NCBI GenBank assembly: GCA_037446605.1
Contig: JBBIIE010000006.1
Coordinates: 1 to 64,000 of the forward strand
From: JANXAZ01 sp037446605
Lineage (GTDB): Bacteria > Pseudomonadota > Alphaproteobacteria > Geminicoccales > Geminicoccaceae
Reading direction: 5' to 3'
Length of the DNA stretch: 64,000 nucleotides
Shown here: positions 46,364 through 55,028 of the stretch, piece after piece
Position numbering within the stretch: the first letter of the stretch is position 1
How the letters are laid out: each line of letters opens with the position of its first letter
The notes under the pieces: model-generated
The model's database searches: none
Seen by the model: only the letters and a program-made list of their open reading frames with translations
Told to the model about the DNA's origin: nothing
Program-made: the position numbers and the translations under genes

Positions 46364-47026
46364 GTGGCTGGCTCCACCGACGTCGAGGCGGTGACGCTCG
46401 AAGGGGTTCGTCTCGCCGTCGGTGGCCGGCTGCTGCTGGAGCTCGAGCGTTGGGCCCTGCCCGCGTCCGGGCGCGTTCTCGTGAGCGGCCCGTCAGGGAG
46501 CGGCAAGACCAGCTTCCTTCAGATGCTCGCCGGACTGCTGCGCCCTGCATCGGGACGCGTCCTCGTCGGAGGACAGGACATCAACGAGCTCCCCGAGGCA
46601 CGACGCGACGTGTTCCGCGGCCGGACGATCGGCTTCGTCTTCCAGACCCTGCATCTGGTTCGCGCCCTGAACGTCCTGGACAATCTGCGCCTTGCGGCGT
46701 TCCTCGTCGGGAACAAGGTCGCCGACCGTCGCCTTCTCGAACTGCTCGAGCGCGTCGGACTCGCCGATCGTGCAGATGCGCGCACCTACGAACTCAGCCA
46801 GGGAGAGGCGCAGCGGATCGCCATCGCTCGCGCCCTCGTCAACACGCCCCGTGTCGTCCTCGCGGATGAGCCGACCTCGGCCCTCGACGACGAGCGGGCC
46901 GACACGATCCGCCGGCTGCTCGTCGGCTCGGCGGCCGAGAGCGGCGCCGCGCTGGTGGTGGCCACGCACGACTCGCGCCTCGTGCCGCACTTCGAGGAGC
47001 GGCTCGTGCTGGGCGGGCACGGATGA
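46364..47026 (+). CDS. ABC transporter ATPase (LolD/MacB type)
   Basis: The 220-residue ATPase has Walker A GPSGSGKTS, the Q-loop FVFQTLHLVRALNVLDNLRL, a shortened signature LSQGEAQRIAIARAL and Walker B VLADEPTSALDD. The sequence groups with ATPases that serve FtsX/MacB-fold permeases, matching the gene downstream. These transporters often move substrates within the periplasm or from the inner membrane by mechanotransmission. The GTG at 46364 has GGAG nine bases upstream. Its stop overlaps the permease ATG (ATGA). Confidence 0.88.
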   Translation: MAGSTDVEAVTLEGVRLAVGGRLLLELERWALPASGRVLVSGPSGSGKTSFLQMLAGLLRPASGRVLVGGQDINELPEARRDVFRGRTIGFVFQTLHLVRALNVLDNLRLAAFLVGNKVADRRLLELLERVGLADRADARTYELSQGEAQRIAIARALVNTPRVVLADEPTSALDDERADTIRRLLVGSAAESGAALVVATHDSRLVPHFEERLVLGGHG

Positions 47027-48243
47027 GCCTGATCCGTCTCAGCCTCGCCTATCTGAGGCTCCGGCTCGCGACGACCCTCCTCAGCATCGCGCTCCTGGCG
47101 CTCGGGGTGTGCACGATCGTCGTGCTCCTTCTGCTCGGCCATCAGCTCCGCAATCGGATCGAAGGGGAGATCCGGGGCATCGATCTGGTCGTGGGTGCCA
47201 AGGGCAGCCCACTCCAGCTCCTCCTGGCAGCGGTGTTCCAAGTCGATGTCCCGAGCGGGAACGTGCCGCTCGCCGAGGTCGAGAAGATCCGTCGGCACCC
47301 CCTCGTCGCGCGCTCGTTCCCGATCGCCATGGGGGACAGCGCGCTCGGATTTCGCCTGATCGGAACCGAGCCCGAGCTGCTCGCCGACCGCGGCGGCACG
47401 ATCGCGCAGGGGCGGCTCTGGGAAGCCCCCATGGAAGCCGTACTGGGCAGCGAGGTGGCGCGGGCGACCGGCCTCGCCCTGGGGCAGACCTTCGTCGGAT
47501 CGCACGGGCTCACGGGTGGCCTGCTGCACGACGATCATCCCTACACGGTGGTGGGGATCGCCGGTCGCACGGGGACGGCTCTCGACCGCTTGATCCTGAC
47601 CGCGGTGGAGAGCGTCTGGGAGGTACACGATCGACCCGACGCGGCCGCAGGCGGGGACCCTCGGCACCGGGCCGGCGCCGAAGCGCACGCCGACGAGGAT
47701 CGGCAGATCACCGCACTGCTGGTGCGCTACAAATCGCCACTCGCGGCCGTGCAGTTGCCACGTTTCGTGAATGCACAGCCCTCGCTCCAGGCGGCGGTGC
47801 CCGCCTTCGAAGCCGCCCGGCTGCTCGCGGTCGTGGGCGTCGGGCTCGACGCGCTGCGGCTCTTCGGCGCGCTGCTGATGGGAGCCGCGGCCCTGTCGGT
47901 GCTCGTGGCGTTGACCCATGCGCTCACCGATCGACGGGCCGATCTCGCCCTGATGCGGGTCCTCGGCGCGACGCGGGGTCTCCTGGTGCGCTCGCTCGTC
48001 CTCGAGGCGCTCCTCTTGACGTGCGTCGGGCTGGTGGTCGGCATGGTGATGGGCCATGGGCTCGTCGAGCTGGTCGGACGCCTGGTACCCGAGGCCGATG
48101 CAGTGGGACTGACGGGCAGAGTCCTGGCGCGCGGTGAGCTCTGGCTGATCCCCGCAGCCCTTGCCTTGGGACTCCTGGCGACGGCGCTACCGGCGGTCCG
48201 GGCGTACCGCTCGGACCTTGTCGGCACGCTGTCGCGGGGGTAG
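47023..48243 (+). CDS. FtsX/MacB-type ABC permease
   Basis: The 406-residue protein has an N-terminal membrane helix (about 12-42), a large periplasmic MacB-like domain (about 45-270), and three C-terminal helices (about 285-400) in the FtsX arrangement. Segments such as GEIRGIDLVVGAKGSPLQLL and DLALMRVLGATRGLLVRSLV are typical; the first is found in permeases that neighbour DUF3299 genes. The substrate is unknown. Overlap with the ATPase gene and 11-base spacing to the DUF3299 gene indicate one operon. Confidence 0.87.
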   Translation: MSLIRLSLAYLRLRLATTLLSIALLALGVCTIVVLLLLGHQLRNRIEGEIRGIDLVVGAKGSPLQLLLAAVFQVDVPSGNVPLAEVEKIRRHPLVARSFPIAMGDSALGFRLIGTEPELLADRGGTIAQGRLWEAPMEAVLGSEVARATGLALGQTFVGSHGLTGGLLHDDHPYTVVGIAGRTGTALDRLILTAVESVWEVHDRPDAAAGGDPRHRAGAEAHADEDRQITALLVRYKSPLAAVQLPRFVNAQPSLQAAVPAFEAARLLAVVGVGLDALRLFGALLMGAAALSVLVALTHALTDRRADLALMRVLGATRGLLVRSLVLEALLLTCVGLVVGMVMGHGLVELVGRLVPEADAVGLTGRVLARGELWLIPAALALGLLATALPAVRAYRSDLVGTLSRG

Positions 48244-48254
48244 GAGCACGGATC

Positions 48255-48767
48255 ATGACGGTCGTACCGCTCTGCATCGTCGCGACCCTGGCCCTGCTGC
48301 TGGCCCAGATGCCGGCGGCATCGGCGTTCAACCTCGAATCCAGGGCCGTGATCCAACAACGTGATCACGACCCCAAGGTCCTGGAACGGGCGGGGGTGGT
48401 CTCGTGGGACATCCTTCGCGAGCTCGATGTCACCTACGAGACCAAGGGTCCGGGAATGACCAGCTTTCGGACGGAGTTCACCTCTGCCCTTCACGAACTC
48501 GATGGAAAGTCGGTCAAGCTGGTGGGGTTCATCTACCCGCTCGAGGCTGCCGAGGCGCACCAGCGATTCCTGCTGGCCGCCTACCCGCCCAGCTGCCCGT
48601 TCTGTTTGCCCGGCGGGGCGACGGAAATGGTCGAGGTGGTCGCGAGCACCCCGATCCGCTTCACCTACGATGCGTTGATCCTGGAAGGTCGGTTCGAGCT
48701 CCTTCGGGACGACCCGTCGGGCCTGCTCTATCGCCTCCACGGGGCTCGGGCCATCGTGCTCAACTGA
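48255..48767 (+). CDS. DUF3299 periplasmic protein
   Basis: The 170-residue protein has a signal peptide (about 1-24, ending ASAFN) and the DUF3299 core: VSWDILRELDVTYE, DGKSVKLVGFIYPLE and AYPPSCPFCLPGGATEMVEV. The CPFC pair is a conserved possible metal- or redox-active site. In Vibrio, DUF3299 proteins occur with an ABC ATPase, an FtsX-type permease and the zinc protein ZrgA in the zrg zinc-regulated cluster; here the same three parts are present without ZrgA. A metal-related role is an inference from that layout. Confidence 0.82.
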   Translation: MTVVPLCIVATLALLLAQMPAASAFNLESRAVIQQRDHDPKVLERAGVVSWDILRELDVTYETKGPGMTSFRTEFTSALHELDGKSVKLVGFIYPLEAAEAHQRFLLAAYPPSCPFCLPGGATEMVEVVASTPIRFTYDALILEGRFELLRDDPSGLLYRLHGARAIVLN

Positions 48768-48824
48768 TCGGGCCCGCCGGTCGGCTCGCGGCCCACGCGC
48801 GGCGCCCGGCGGAGGGCGCCCGGC

Positions 48825-49568
48825 TCAGTCGTCGCCGAGGTAGGCGCGTCTGACGGCGCTGTCCTCGCGGATCTCCTTGGGCGTTCCGCTCGCGACGGCG
48901 CGTCCGTAGACGAGCACGGTGATTCGGTCGGCTAGGCGGAACACCGCATCCATGTCGTGCTCGACCAGGAGGATCGCGGCCTCGCGGCGCAGCGCCGCGA
49001 GGATGCTCACGACGCGCTCGGCCTCGGCCGGCGAGAGACCCGCCAGAGGCTCGTCGAGAAGGAGCACCTTGGGGCGCGGCGCCAGCGCCATCGCGAGCTC
49101 GACGAGGCGGCGCTCGCCATGGGCGAGCGCGCCCGCCGGGCGATGGGCCAGGGCGCCGATCTCAAGCCTGTCGAGGATATCCCGAGCCGGCCCGTTCAGG
49201 ACCGGGTCCGTCGCGGCGTTCCGCAGCCCACCGGCGCTCGCGCGGCAGCGCGCCTGGACCCCGATGGCCACGTTCTCGAGCACCGAGAAGCTCGGGAGCA
49301 GGCTCGAGACCTGGAAGGTGCGACCGAGCCCGAGCTTGGCTCGGGCGTGGACCGGCAGCTCCGTCACGTCCCGCCCCAGCAACCGGATGCGACCCGCGTC
49401 GGGCCGCAGCTCTCCCGACAACAGTCCGAGCAGCGTGGTCTTGCCCGCACCGTTCGGGCCGATCACCGCATGGATCTCCCGATCGCGGATGTCGATCGAC
49501 AGATCCGCGGCGGCGGTCACCGCGCCGAAACTCTTGCAGAGCCCCCGGGTCCCGAGCAGCTCGCTCAC
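48825..49568 (-). CDS. livG: Branched-chain amino acid-type ABC ATPase LivG
   Basis: The 247-residue ATPase has Walker A GPNGAGKTT, GLGRTFQVSSLLPSFSVLEN, a weak signature (LAHGERRLVELAMAL) and LLLDEPLAGLSPAEAERV, followed by VEHDMDAVF, all LivG features. With LivF it powers the LivHM channel for a hydrophobic amino acid or related acid. The GTG at 49568 overlaps the livM stop (GTGA); a GTG at 49580 would add four residues. It is the last gene of the livKHMG run. Confidence 0.92.
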   Translation of the reverse strand: MSELLGTRGLCKSFGAVTAAADLSIDIRDREIHAVIGPNGAGKTTLLGLLSGELRPDAGRIRLLGRDVTELPVHARAKLGLGRTFQVSSLLPSFSVLENVAIGVQARCRASAGGLRNAATDPVLNGPARDILDRLEIGALAHRPAGALAHGERRLVELAMALAPRPKVLLLDEPLAGLSPAEAERVVSILAALRREAAILLVEHDMDAVFRLADRITVLVYGRAVASGTPKEIREDSAVRRAYLGDD

Positions 49569-50536
49569 TTCGGACCCCACCGTCCCGCCAGGAGGCCGAC
49601 GAGACCGCCACGGCCGGCGAGCACGACCAGGACGAGCAGCGGCCCGAACAGAAGCGCCCAGTGTGTGGTGAGGGAGGACAGGGCCTCCTCGAGCAGGACG
49701 AAGGCGAATGCGCCGAGGATCGCGCCGTGCAGCGTTCCGAGCCCACCGAGGACCACCATGGCGAGGAGCTCGCCCGACCGTTGCCAGGACATGTACGCCG
49801 GAGAGACGAACTCGGTCAGGTTGGCGAGCAGCACGCCCGCGAGGCCGGTCAGGGTGCCGGACAGGACGAACGCCGCGAGCCTGTATCGCTCGACCGCGAA
49901 GCCCAGCGTGGCGACTCTACGCTCGTTGTCGCGAGCGCCGCGCAGGACGCGGCCGAAACGCGAGCGCTCGAGGCGCCGAAGGCCGAGATAGGCGAGCGTC
50001 AGGATCCCGAGCGAGACCCACGCCAAGCCGAGGCGGTCCGAGAGCGAGACGAGCGCGCCGAACTCGCTTCGGGTCCAGATCGTCAGCCCGTCGTCGCCCC
50101 CGTAGCGGCTGAGCGAAATCGCGACGAAGAACAACATCTGCGCGAAGGCGAGCGTGATCATGATGAAATGGGCGCCTCGGGTTCGAAGGCTCAACCATCC
50201 GATCACGGCGGCGACCGCTGCGCTCGCGACCAAGGCGACTGGCCACTGGAGGAACCCGCTCGTGAGCCCGTGCTCGGCCATGATCCCGACGGTATAGGCG
50301 CCCACGCCCAGGAACGCCGCGTGCCCCAGGCTCACCAGCCCTGCCACGCCCACCACCAGATCGAGGGCCAGTGCCGCCAAGGCGAGGATGAGGGCGCGAT
50401 TGAGCAGCTTGACGTAATAGGGATGCTCGGCCGCCTCCAGCAGGACCAGGGCGATCGCCGTCCCGCCGAGCAGCACGAGACAGATCCACGGCACCGGTGG
50501 TCGCCCGGCCAACGGATCGGCGCCGCCGCGCGTCAC
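49565..50536 (-). CDS. livM: Branched-chain amino acid-type ABC permease LivM
   Basis: The 323-residue protein has about ten membrane helices. Family segments are ALDLVVGVAGLVSLGHAAFLGVGAY, RGAHFIMITLAFAQMLFF, the ATPase-contact loop ARDNERRVATLGFAVERYRL and GGLGTLHGAILGA. It forms the channel with LivH. The GTG start at 50536 overlaps the livH stop (GTGA). Confidence 0.93.
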   Translation of the reverse strand: MTRGGADPLAGRPPVPWICLVLLGGTAIALVLLEAAEHPYYVKLLNRALILALAALALDLVVGVAGLVSLGHAAFLGVGAYTVGIMAEHGLTSGFLQWPVALVASAAVAAVIGWLSLRTRGAHFIMITLAFAQMLFFVAISLSRYGGDDGLTIWTRSEFGALVSLSDRLGLAWVSLGILTLAYLGLRRLERSRFGRVLRGARDNERRVATLGFAVERYRLAAFVLSGTLTGLAGVLLANLTEFVSPAYMSWQRSGELLAMVVLGGLGTLHGAILGAFAFVLLEEALSSLTTHWALLFGPLLVLVVLAGRGGLVGLLAGRWGPK

Positions 50537-51486
50537 CGCCCAGGACGCCGCGCCGGAAGGAGTCCCTCCGGTCTGACCAGAAGAACAACGGCCATCACCA
50601 GGTACATGAGCATCGAGGCGATCGCTGGCCCGATCTCGTTGGCGGCCGCCGGCGGCAGGAGGAGACGAATGCCGTCGGTGAGGAACGCTCGCCCGAGCGT
50701 GTCGCAGAGGCCGACCAGGAGCGATCCGAGAAGCGCGCCTTGGACGGAGCCGGTCCCACCGATCACGATCACGACGAACGCGAGGATCAGGATATGGTCA
50801 CCCATTCCCGGCTGGATCGCGGCGATCGGCCCGGCCATGGCACCCGCGAAGCCGGCCAGGGCCGCCCCGATCCCGAAGGTGCCGAGCAGGAGACGGTGGA
50901 TGTCGATGCCGAGCAGCTCCAGCATCCCGGCGTTCGTGGACGCCGCCCGCACCAGCATGCCGGCGCGGGTGCCCGCGATGATCAGGAACATCGCGAGCGC
51001 GAGGGCAAGTCCCACCGCGATGATCGCGATACGCCAAGCGGGATAGCTGGCCCCACCGGGCAGGGAGACGCTCCAGTCGAGGAGCTCGGGAACCGGGAAG
51101 GGGCGCGCCGCCGAGCCGAAGGTAACCCGGACCGCCTCGTTGAGAAAGAGGAGCAAGCCGAAGGTGGCGAGCACCTGATCCAGGTGACCTCGATCGTAGA
51201 GGAACCGAAGCACGAGGCGGTCCAGGAGCACACCCACGACGAGCGCCGCGGCGGGAGCCACCAGGATGGTGAGGGCCAGCGAGCCCGACGCCACGGCCAC
51301 GACCGCACCCGCGTAGGCACCGACCATGAAGAGGGCGCCGTGCGCGAGGTTGATCACGTCCAGGATGCCGAACACCAAGGTCAGGCCGGCGGCCACCAGG
51401 AACAGGAGAATCCCGAGCTGGATCCCGTTGAGGATCTGCACGGAGAGCAGGATGACGTCCAAAACCGCCGCCCGCTCTCGGCTCAC
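50533..51486 (-). CDS. livH: Branched-chain amino acid-type ABC permease LivH
   Basis: The 317-residue protein has eight or more membrane helices. It opens with ILNGIQLGILLFLVAAGLTL and VFGILDVINLAHGALFMVGA, the standard LivH start, and ends GAMAGPIAAIQPGMG, VIGGTGSVQGALLGSLLVG. The GTG start at 51486 overlaps the livK stop (GTGA). The chain of GTGA overlaps through livKHMG shows tight translational coupling. Confidence 0.93.
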   Translation of the reverse strand: MSRERAAVLDVILLSVQILNGIQLGILLFLVAAGLTLVFGILDVINLAHGALFMVGAYAGAVVAVASGSLALTILVAPAAALVVGVLLDRLVLRFLYDRGHLDQVLATFGLLLFLNEAVRVTFGSAARPFPVPELLDWSVSLPGGASYPAWRIAIIAVGLALALAMFLIIAGTRAGMLVRAASTNAGMLELLGIDIHRLLLGTFGIGAALAGFAGAMAGPIAAIQPGMGDHILILAFVVIVIGGTGSVQGALLGSLLVGLCDTLGRAFLTDGIRLLLPPAAANEIGPAIASMLMYLVMAVVLLVRPEGLLPARRPGR

Positions 51487-52646
51487 CAGCGCATCGGGCA
51501 GTTCTTCGCGTGCTGGTCGCCGTGCTGGGCGAGGACGACGTCACCATGCAGCATCGCGCGAGTGCCGTCCGGGAGCGTTCCTGGGCTGACCTGATAGAAA
51601 TCGCTGATGGGGATGTGATTGGTGTTCAGCTTCCATTTGCCGCGGACGGAGGGGAACTCGGCGCGACGCAGCGCGTCGCGGACGGCCGCCTTGTCGTCGA
51701 GGCGACCGCCGGTCGACCGAACGGCCGCATCGATGAGCTGCGCCGCGTCGTAGGCCTGAGCGGCGAAGTAGGAAGGCACGTACCCGTACTTGGCCCGGAA
51801 ATCGGCCACGAACCGCCGGTTGGCGGGGTTGTCCAGGTCGACGGCCCACTGCGAGGCGGAAACCAGCCCATCCGCCGCCTCGCCCCCGGCCGGCAGCGAC
51901 GTGTCGTCGACGGTGAACGCGGAGAGGAGCGGGATCTGCTTGGTCAAACCTGCCTGGGCGTACTGCTTGATCAAGGCAATTCCCGGTCCGCCGGGCATGA
52001 AGGCATAGACGACATCCGGCTTCGCCGCCTGGATCTTGGCGATCTCGGCCGAAAAGTCGATCGCTCCAAGTTGGGTGTACACCTCATCTACGATGGTACC
52101 CCGATAGTAACTCTTGAAGCCATTGATCCCGTCCTTGCCCGCTTGATAATTGGGGGCGAGGAGGAAGGCGCGCTTGTAACCTTTGTCCTGCGCCAACTTT
52201 CCGATCGCGGCGTGGGTCTGGTCATTCTGCCAGGAAGTCGAAAAGAAGCGCTCCGAGCATTGCGCACCGGCAACCGGTGAAGGCCCGGCGTTGGCCGAGA
52301 TCAGAAAGGCACCGGATTCGATCACCGGCTTGTAGATCGACATCAGGATGTTCGAGAATACGATGCCCGTAATGAAGTGGACCTTTTCCTTCTCGAGCAG
52401 TCGGTCGGCCTCCTGACGGGCGACATCCGGCTTGAGCTGATCGTCGCTGACGACGATCCTGGTCGCGAGGCCGCCGAGCTTTCCCCCGGCATGGTCCATG
52501 CCGAGGAGGAACCCGTCGCGCAGATGCTGACCGAGATTGGCACCCGGGCCGGTGAACGTGGCCATGAACCCGACGCGCAGCTCCTGAGCCGCACCGCTCG
52601 TGGCGAGGAGCAGCGCGCCGATACCGACCCCCGTCGCAAGGCGCAT
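51483..52646 (-). CDS. livK: ABC substrate-binding protein, LivK type
   Basis: The 387-residue periplasmic protein has a signal peptide (about 1-20, ATSGAAQE) and a type I binding fold: RVGFMATFTGPGANLGQHLR, VVSDDQLKPDVARQEADRLL, FFSTSWQNDQTHAAIGKLAQ and FAAQAYDAAQLIDAA. The sequence is in a branch of the family often tied to aromatic or aliphatic carboxylates rather than leucine, but the ligand is not certain. The ATG at 52646 has GGGAGG about nine bases upstream. It begins the operon, 151 bases from the divergent CoA-transferase gene. Confidence 0.88.
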   Translation of the reverse strand: MRLATGVGIGALLLATSGAAQELRVGFMATFTGPGANLGQHLRDGFLLGMDHAGGKLGGLATRIVVSDDQLKPDVARQEADRLLEKEKVHFITGIVFSNILMSIYKPVIESGAFLISANAGPSPVAGAQCSERFFSTSWQNDQTHAAIGKLAQDKGYKRAFLLAPNYQAGKDGINGFKSYYRGTIVDEVYTQLGAIDFSAEIAKIQAAKPDVVYAFMPGGPGIALIKQYAQAGLTKQIPLLSAFTVDDTSLPAGGEAADGLVSASQWAVDLDNPANRRFVADFRAKYGYVPSYFAAQAYDAAQLIDAAVRSTGGRLDDKAAVRDALRRAEFPSVRGKWKLNTNHIPISDFYQVSPGTLPDGTRAMLHGDVVLAQHGDQHAKNCPMRW

Positions 52647-52797
52647 GGCGAGACCTCCCTGGATGGCGCCGACCGTCTTGGCGCCGCCGAGCTTGCCAGA
52701 CCCGATGCCAGGGCTCCAGTGGCGAGGTGGCGCAGCTCGGCTGCGCCGCCTAGGATCCTGCGCGGACGGACAGAGGCTTCCGGGCGACGGGTGGTCC

Positions 52798-54006
52798 ATG
52801 GCTGACGGTTCGGGACATGCGGGCGGGATGCTCTCGGGCATCACGGTGATCGATCTGACGCGAGTGTTGGGCGGGCCGTTCTGTACCCAGATCCTGGGCG
52901 ATCACGGCGCGGACGTCATCAAGGTCGAGCCGCCGCAGGGAGACGAGGTACGCGATTGGGGCCCGCCCTTTCTCGACGGAGATGCCTCCTATTTCATCGG
53001 GGTCAATCGCAACAAGCGATCGATCGGGATCGATCTGACCAAGCCGGCCGGGCGTGAGCTGCTCCTCTCCCTCCTGTCGACGGCGGACGTCCTCATCGAG
53101 AACATGAAGCCCGGCACCCTGGACGGGTGGGGCCTCGGCCGTGCGATGCTCGACGAGCGGTTCCCGCGGCTCGTCCACTGCAGCATCACCGGCTTCGGGC
53201 CGGACGGACCCCTGGGCGGCCGTCCCGGCTACGACGCCGTGATCCAGGGCCTCGTCGGCATGTTCTCGATCAACGGGGCGCCGGAGTGCGGCCCGACGCG
53301 CATCGGCATCCCCTTGGTCGACATCGGAACCGGGCTCTACGCCGCGATCGCGATCCTGATGGCGCTCGTCGAGCGGCAGCGCTCCGGCCGCGGCCAGCAT
53401 CTGGACGTCAGCCTGTTCGATTGTGGTCATGCGATGATGCACCCCCACGCGGCCAACTATTTCCTGTCGGGGGTGGAGCCGAAGCTCACCGGAAGCGCGC
53501 ATCCGAACATCAGTCCCTACGATACCTATCGCACCGCAACGGTTCCGCTGTTCCTGGCGGTCGGAAACGAGCGCGCCTTCCGCCGGCTCTGCGAGATCGT
53601 CGGCGTGCCCGGGCTCGCCACGGACCCGCGCTTCGCGACCAACGCCGAACGCGTGGTCAATCGGATCGAGCTCAAGGTGGCGCTCGAGGATGCGCTCTCC
53701 CGCCACGATGGAGCGCAACTCTGGCAGAAGCTCATCGACGCGGGCGTTCCTGCGGGTCCGTTGTTCGGCCTGCGTGCCGCCGTGGAGCATCCGCACACGC
53801 GGCATCGGAACGTGGTGGTCGAGCGCGGGCCCTACCGGGCGATGGGTACGCCGATCAAGCCCTCCCGCAGCGAAGCGGTCTTCGACCACGTGCCGCCGCG
53901 GTTCGCCGAGCATACCGACGAAGTGCTGGCGCGCGGCGCGGTGAGCGCCGAGCTGAAAGCGCGGGCAACGGAGACCGACGCCCTGCCCCGCCGCCGTCGC
54001 CGCTAG
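52798..54006 (+). CDS. CaiB/BaiF-family (class III) CoA-transferase
   Basis: The 402-residue protein transfers CoA between carboxylic acids. Family motifs: LSGITVIDLTRVLGGPFCTQ at the start, VIKVEPPQGDEVRDWGPP, NRNKRSIGIDLTKPAGRELL, and the catalytic aspartate Asp175 in GIPLVDIGTGLYAA, matching Asp169 of formyl-CoA transferase. The donor and acceptor are not predictable. The gene lies between livK and livF on the opposite strand and its stop overlaps the livF stop, so a link between the imported substrate and CoA activation is likely but inferred. Confidence 0.9.
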   Translation: MADGSGHAGGMLSGITVIDLTRVLGGPFCTQILGDHGADVIKVEPPQGDEVRDWGPPFLDGDASYFIGVNRNKRSIGIDLTKPAGRELLLSLLSTADVLIENMKPGTLDGWGLGRAMLDERFPRLVHCSITGFGPDGPLGGRPGYDAVIQGLVGMFSINGAPECGPTRIGIPLVDIGTGLYAAIAILMALVERQRSGRGQHLDVSLFDCGHAMMHPHAANYFLSGVEPKLTGSAHPNISPYDTYRTATVPLFLAVGNERAFRRLCEIVGVPGLATDPRFATNAERVVNRIELKVALEDALSRHDGAQLWQKLIDAGVPAGPLFGLRAAVEHPHTRHRNVVVERGPYRAMGTPIKPSRSEAVFDHVPPRFAEHTDEVLARGAVSAELKARATETDALPRRRRR

Positions 54007-54695
54007 ACCCCCAGCCGGGCGTGCAGCGATTCCTGGTCCGCCAGCAGGTCCGCAGGCGGTCCGACCCACGCGACCCGACCCTTCTCGAGGATGTAGAAGC
54101 GGTCGGCCAGGGGCGCCAAGGCACGCACGTTCTTGTCGACGATCAGGATGGACTGTCCCCTCGACTTGAGCTCGCCCAACACGGTCCAGATGTCTCGGCG
54201 GACCAGCGGCGCGAGCCCTTCGGTGGCCTCGTCCAGCATCAGCAATCGAGGATTTGTCATCAGAGCCCGACCGATCGCGAGCATCTGCTGCTCCCCGCCG
54301 GAAAGGCGATCGGCCGCTTGGCCGAACCGCTCGGACAGTCGAGGAAACAGCCCGAGCACATCGTCGAGCACCCACCCCGCTCCACGATCGCGCGGCGGGC
54401 GCGCCGCCACGAGCAGGTTCTCGCGCACCGAGAGGTTGGCGAAGACCTGCCGTCCCTCCGGAACCAGGCCGATCCCGAGGCCTGCGATCCGGGCTGGCTG
54501 CTCCCCGTCGATTCGCCGTCCGTCGAAGTGGATCGAGCCCCGCCAAGTCCGCAGGCGGCCCATGATCGTGAGGAGCGTGGTCGTCTTGCCCATGCCGTTG
54601 CGGCCCAGGAGGCCCACGACCTCGCCGTGCCGCACCTCCAGGCTCACGTCGAACAGGACCTGACCGGAAGGATAGCCGGTCGCGAGGTCGATCAC
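54003..54695 (-). CDS. livF: Branched-chain amino acid-type ABC ATPase LivF
   Basis: The 230-residue ATPase has Walker A LGRNGMGKTT, VPEGRQVFANLSVRENLLVA, signature LSGGEQQMLAIGRALM and LLMLDEATEGLAPLVRRDIW, all standard for LivF. The start is a problem: the reading frame runs back into tRNA-Pro, and the GTG at 54695 is the only start codon outside it. That begins VIDLATGYPSGQ, whereas homologues usually have two or three more residues (LLEV). No ribosome site is visible. The gene is separated from livKHMG by the convergent CoA-transferase. Confidence 0.88.
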   Translation of the reverse strand: MIDLATGYPSGQVLFDVSLEVRHGEVVGLLGRNGMGKTTTLLTIMGRLRTWRGSIHFDGRRIDGEQPARIAGLGIGLVPEGRQVFANLSVRENLLVAARPPRDRGAGWVLDDVLGLFPRLSERFGQAADRLSGGEQQMLAIGRALMTNPRLLMLDEATEGLAPLVRRDIWTVLGELKSRGQSILIVDKNVRALAPLADRFYILEKGRVAWVGPPADLLADQESLHARLGV

Positions 54696-54717
54696 CTCGA
54701 GGAGCTTGGCTGGCGGG

Positions 54718-54794
54718 TGGTCGGGGCGGCGTGATTTGAACACGCGACATCCAGCTCCCAAAGCTGGCGCTCTACCAGGCTGAGCTACGCCCCG
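54718..54794 (-). tRNA. tRNA-Pro (anticodon UGG)
   Basis: The reverse strand folds as a complete tRNA. Acceptor stem CGGGGCG/CGCCCCG, D-arm GCTC...GAGC, anticodon stem CCAGC/GCTGG with loop TTTGGGA (anticodon TGG), T-arm GCGTG-TTCAAAT-CACGC, discriminator A and encoded CCA. It ends 22 bases before the livF start codon on the same strand, so the two may share a transcript. Confidence 0.97.
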
Positions 54795-55028
54795 GCGTGC
54801 CAGGATCTAGGCGATCGCCCGGGGACCTGCAATCGCGCGGCCGAGCCCCGGCGGCACCGGTCCGGCAGCGCGAGGATCGGCCGACCGTCGCTCCGATAGG
54901 TCCCTACTTGCGCCGCCGCCCTCGTCGCGCGGCGGTTGCTGGCGGCACGGCCCGGTGCGGCGCCCGATCCCGCTCGGCCGCGTGCCGACGAACCTCCAGC
55001 CGAGCAGGTTGTTCCGGATCTGCCCCGT

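Noticed and set aside
54696..54761. livF start codons inside tRNA-Pro (TTG at 54761, GTG at 54743)
   Set aside because: These would make LivF begin with tRNA-encoded residues that no homologue has.
54795..55028. Short frames between tRNA-Pro and the GNAT gene
   Set aside because: They are arginine/proline-rich with no ribosome site or motif; no gene is supported in this 234-base stretch.
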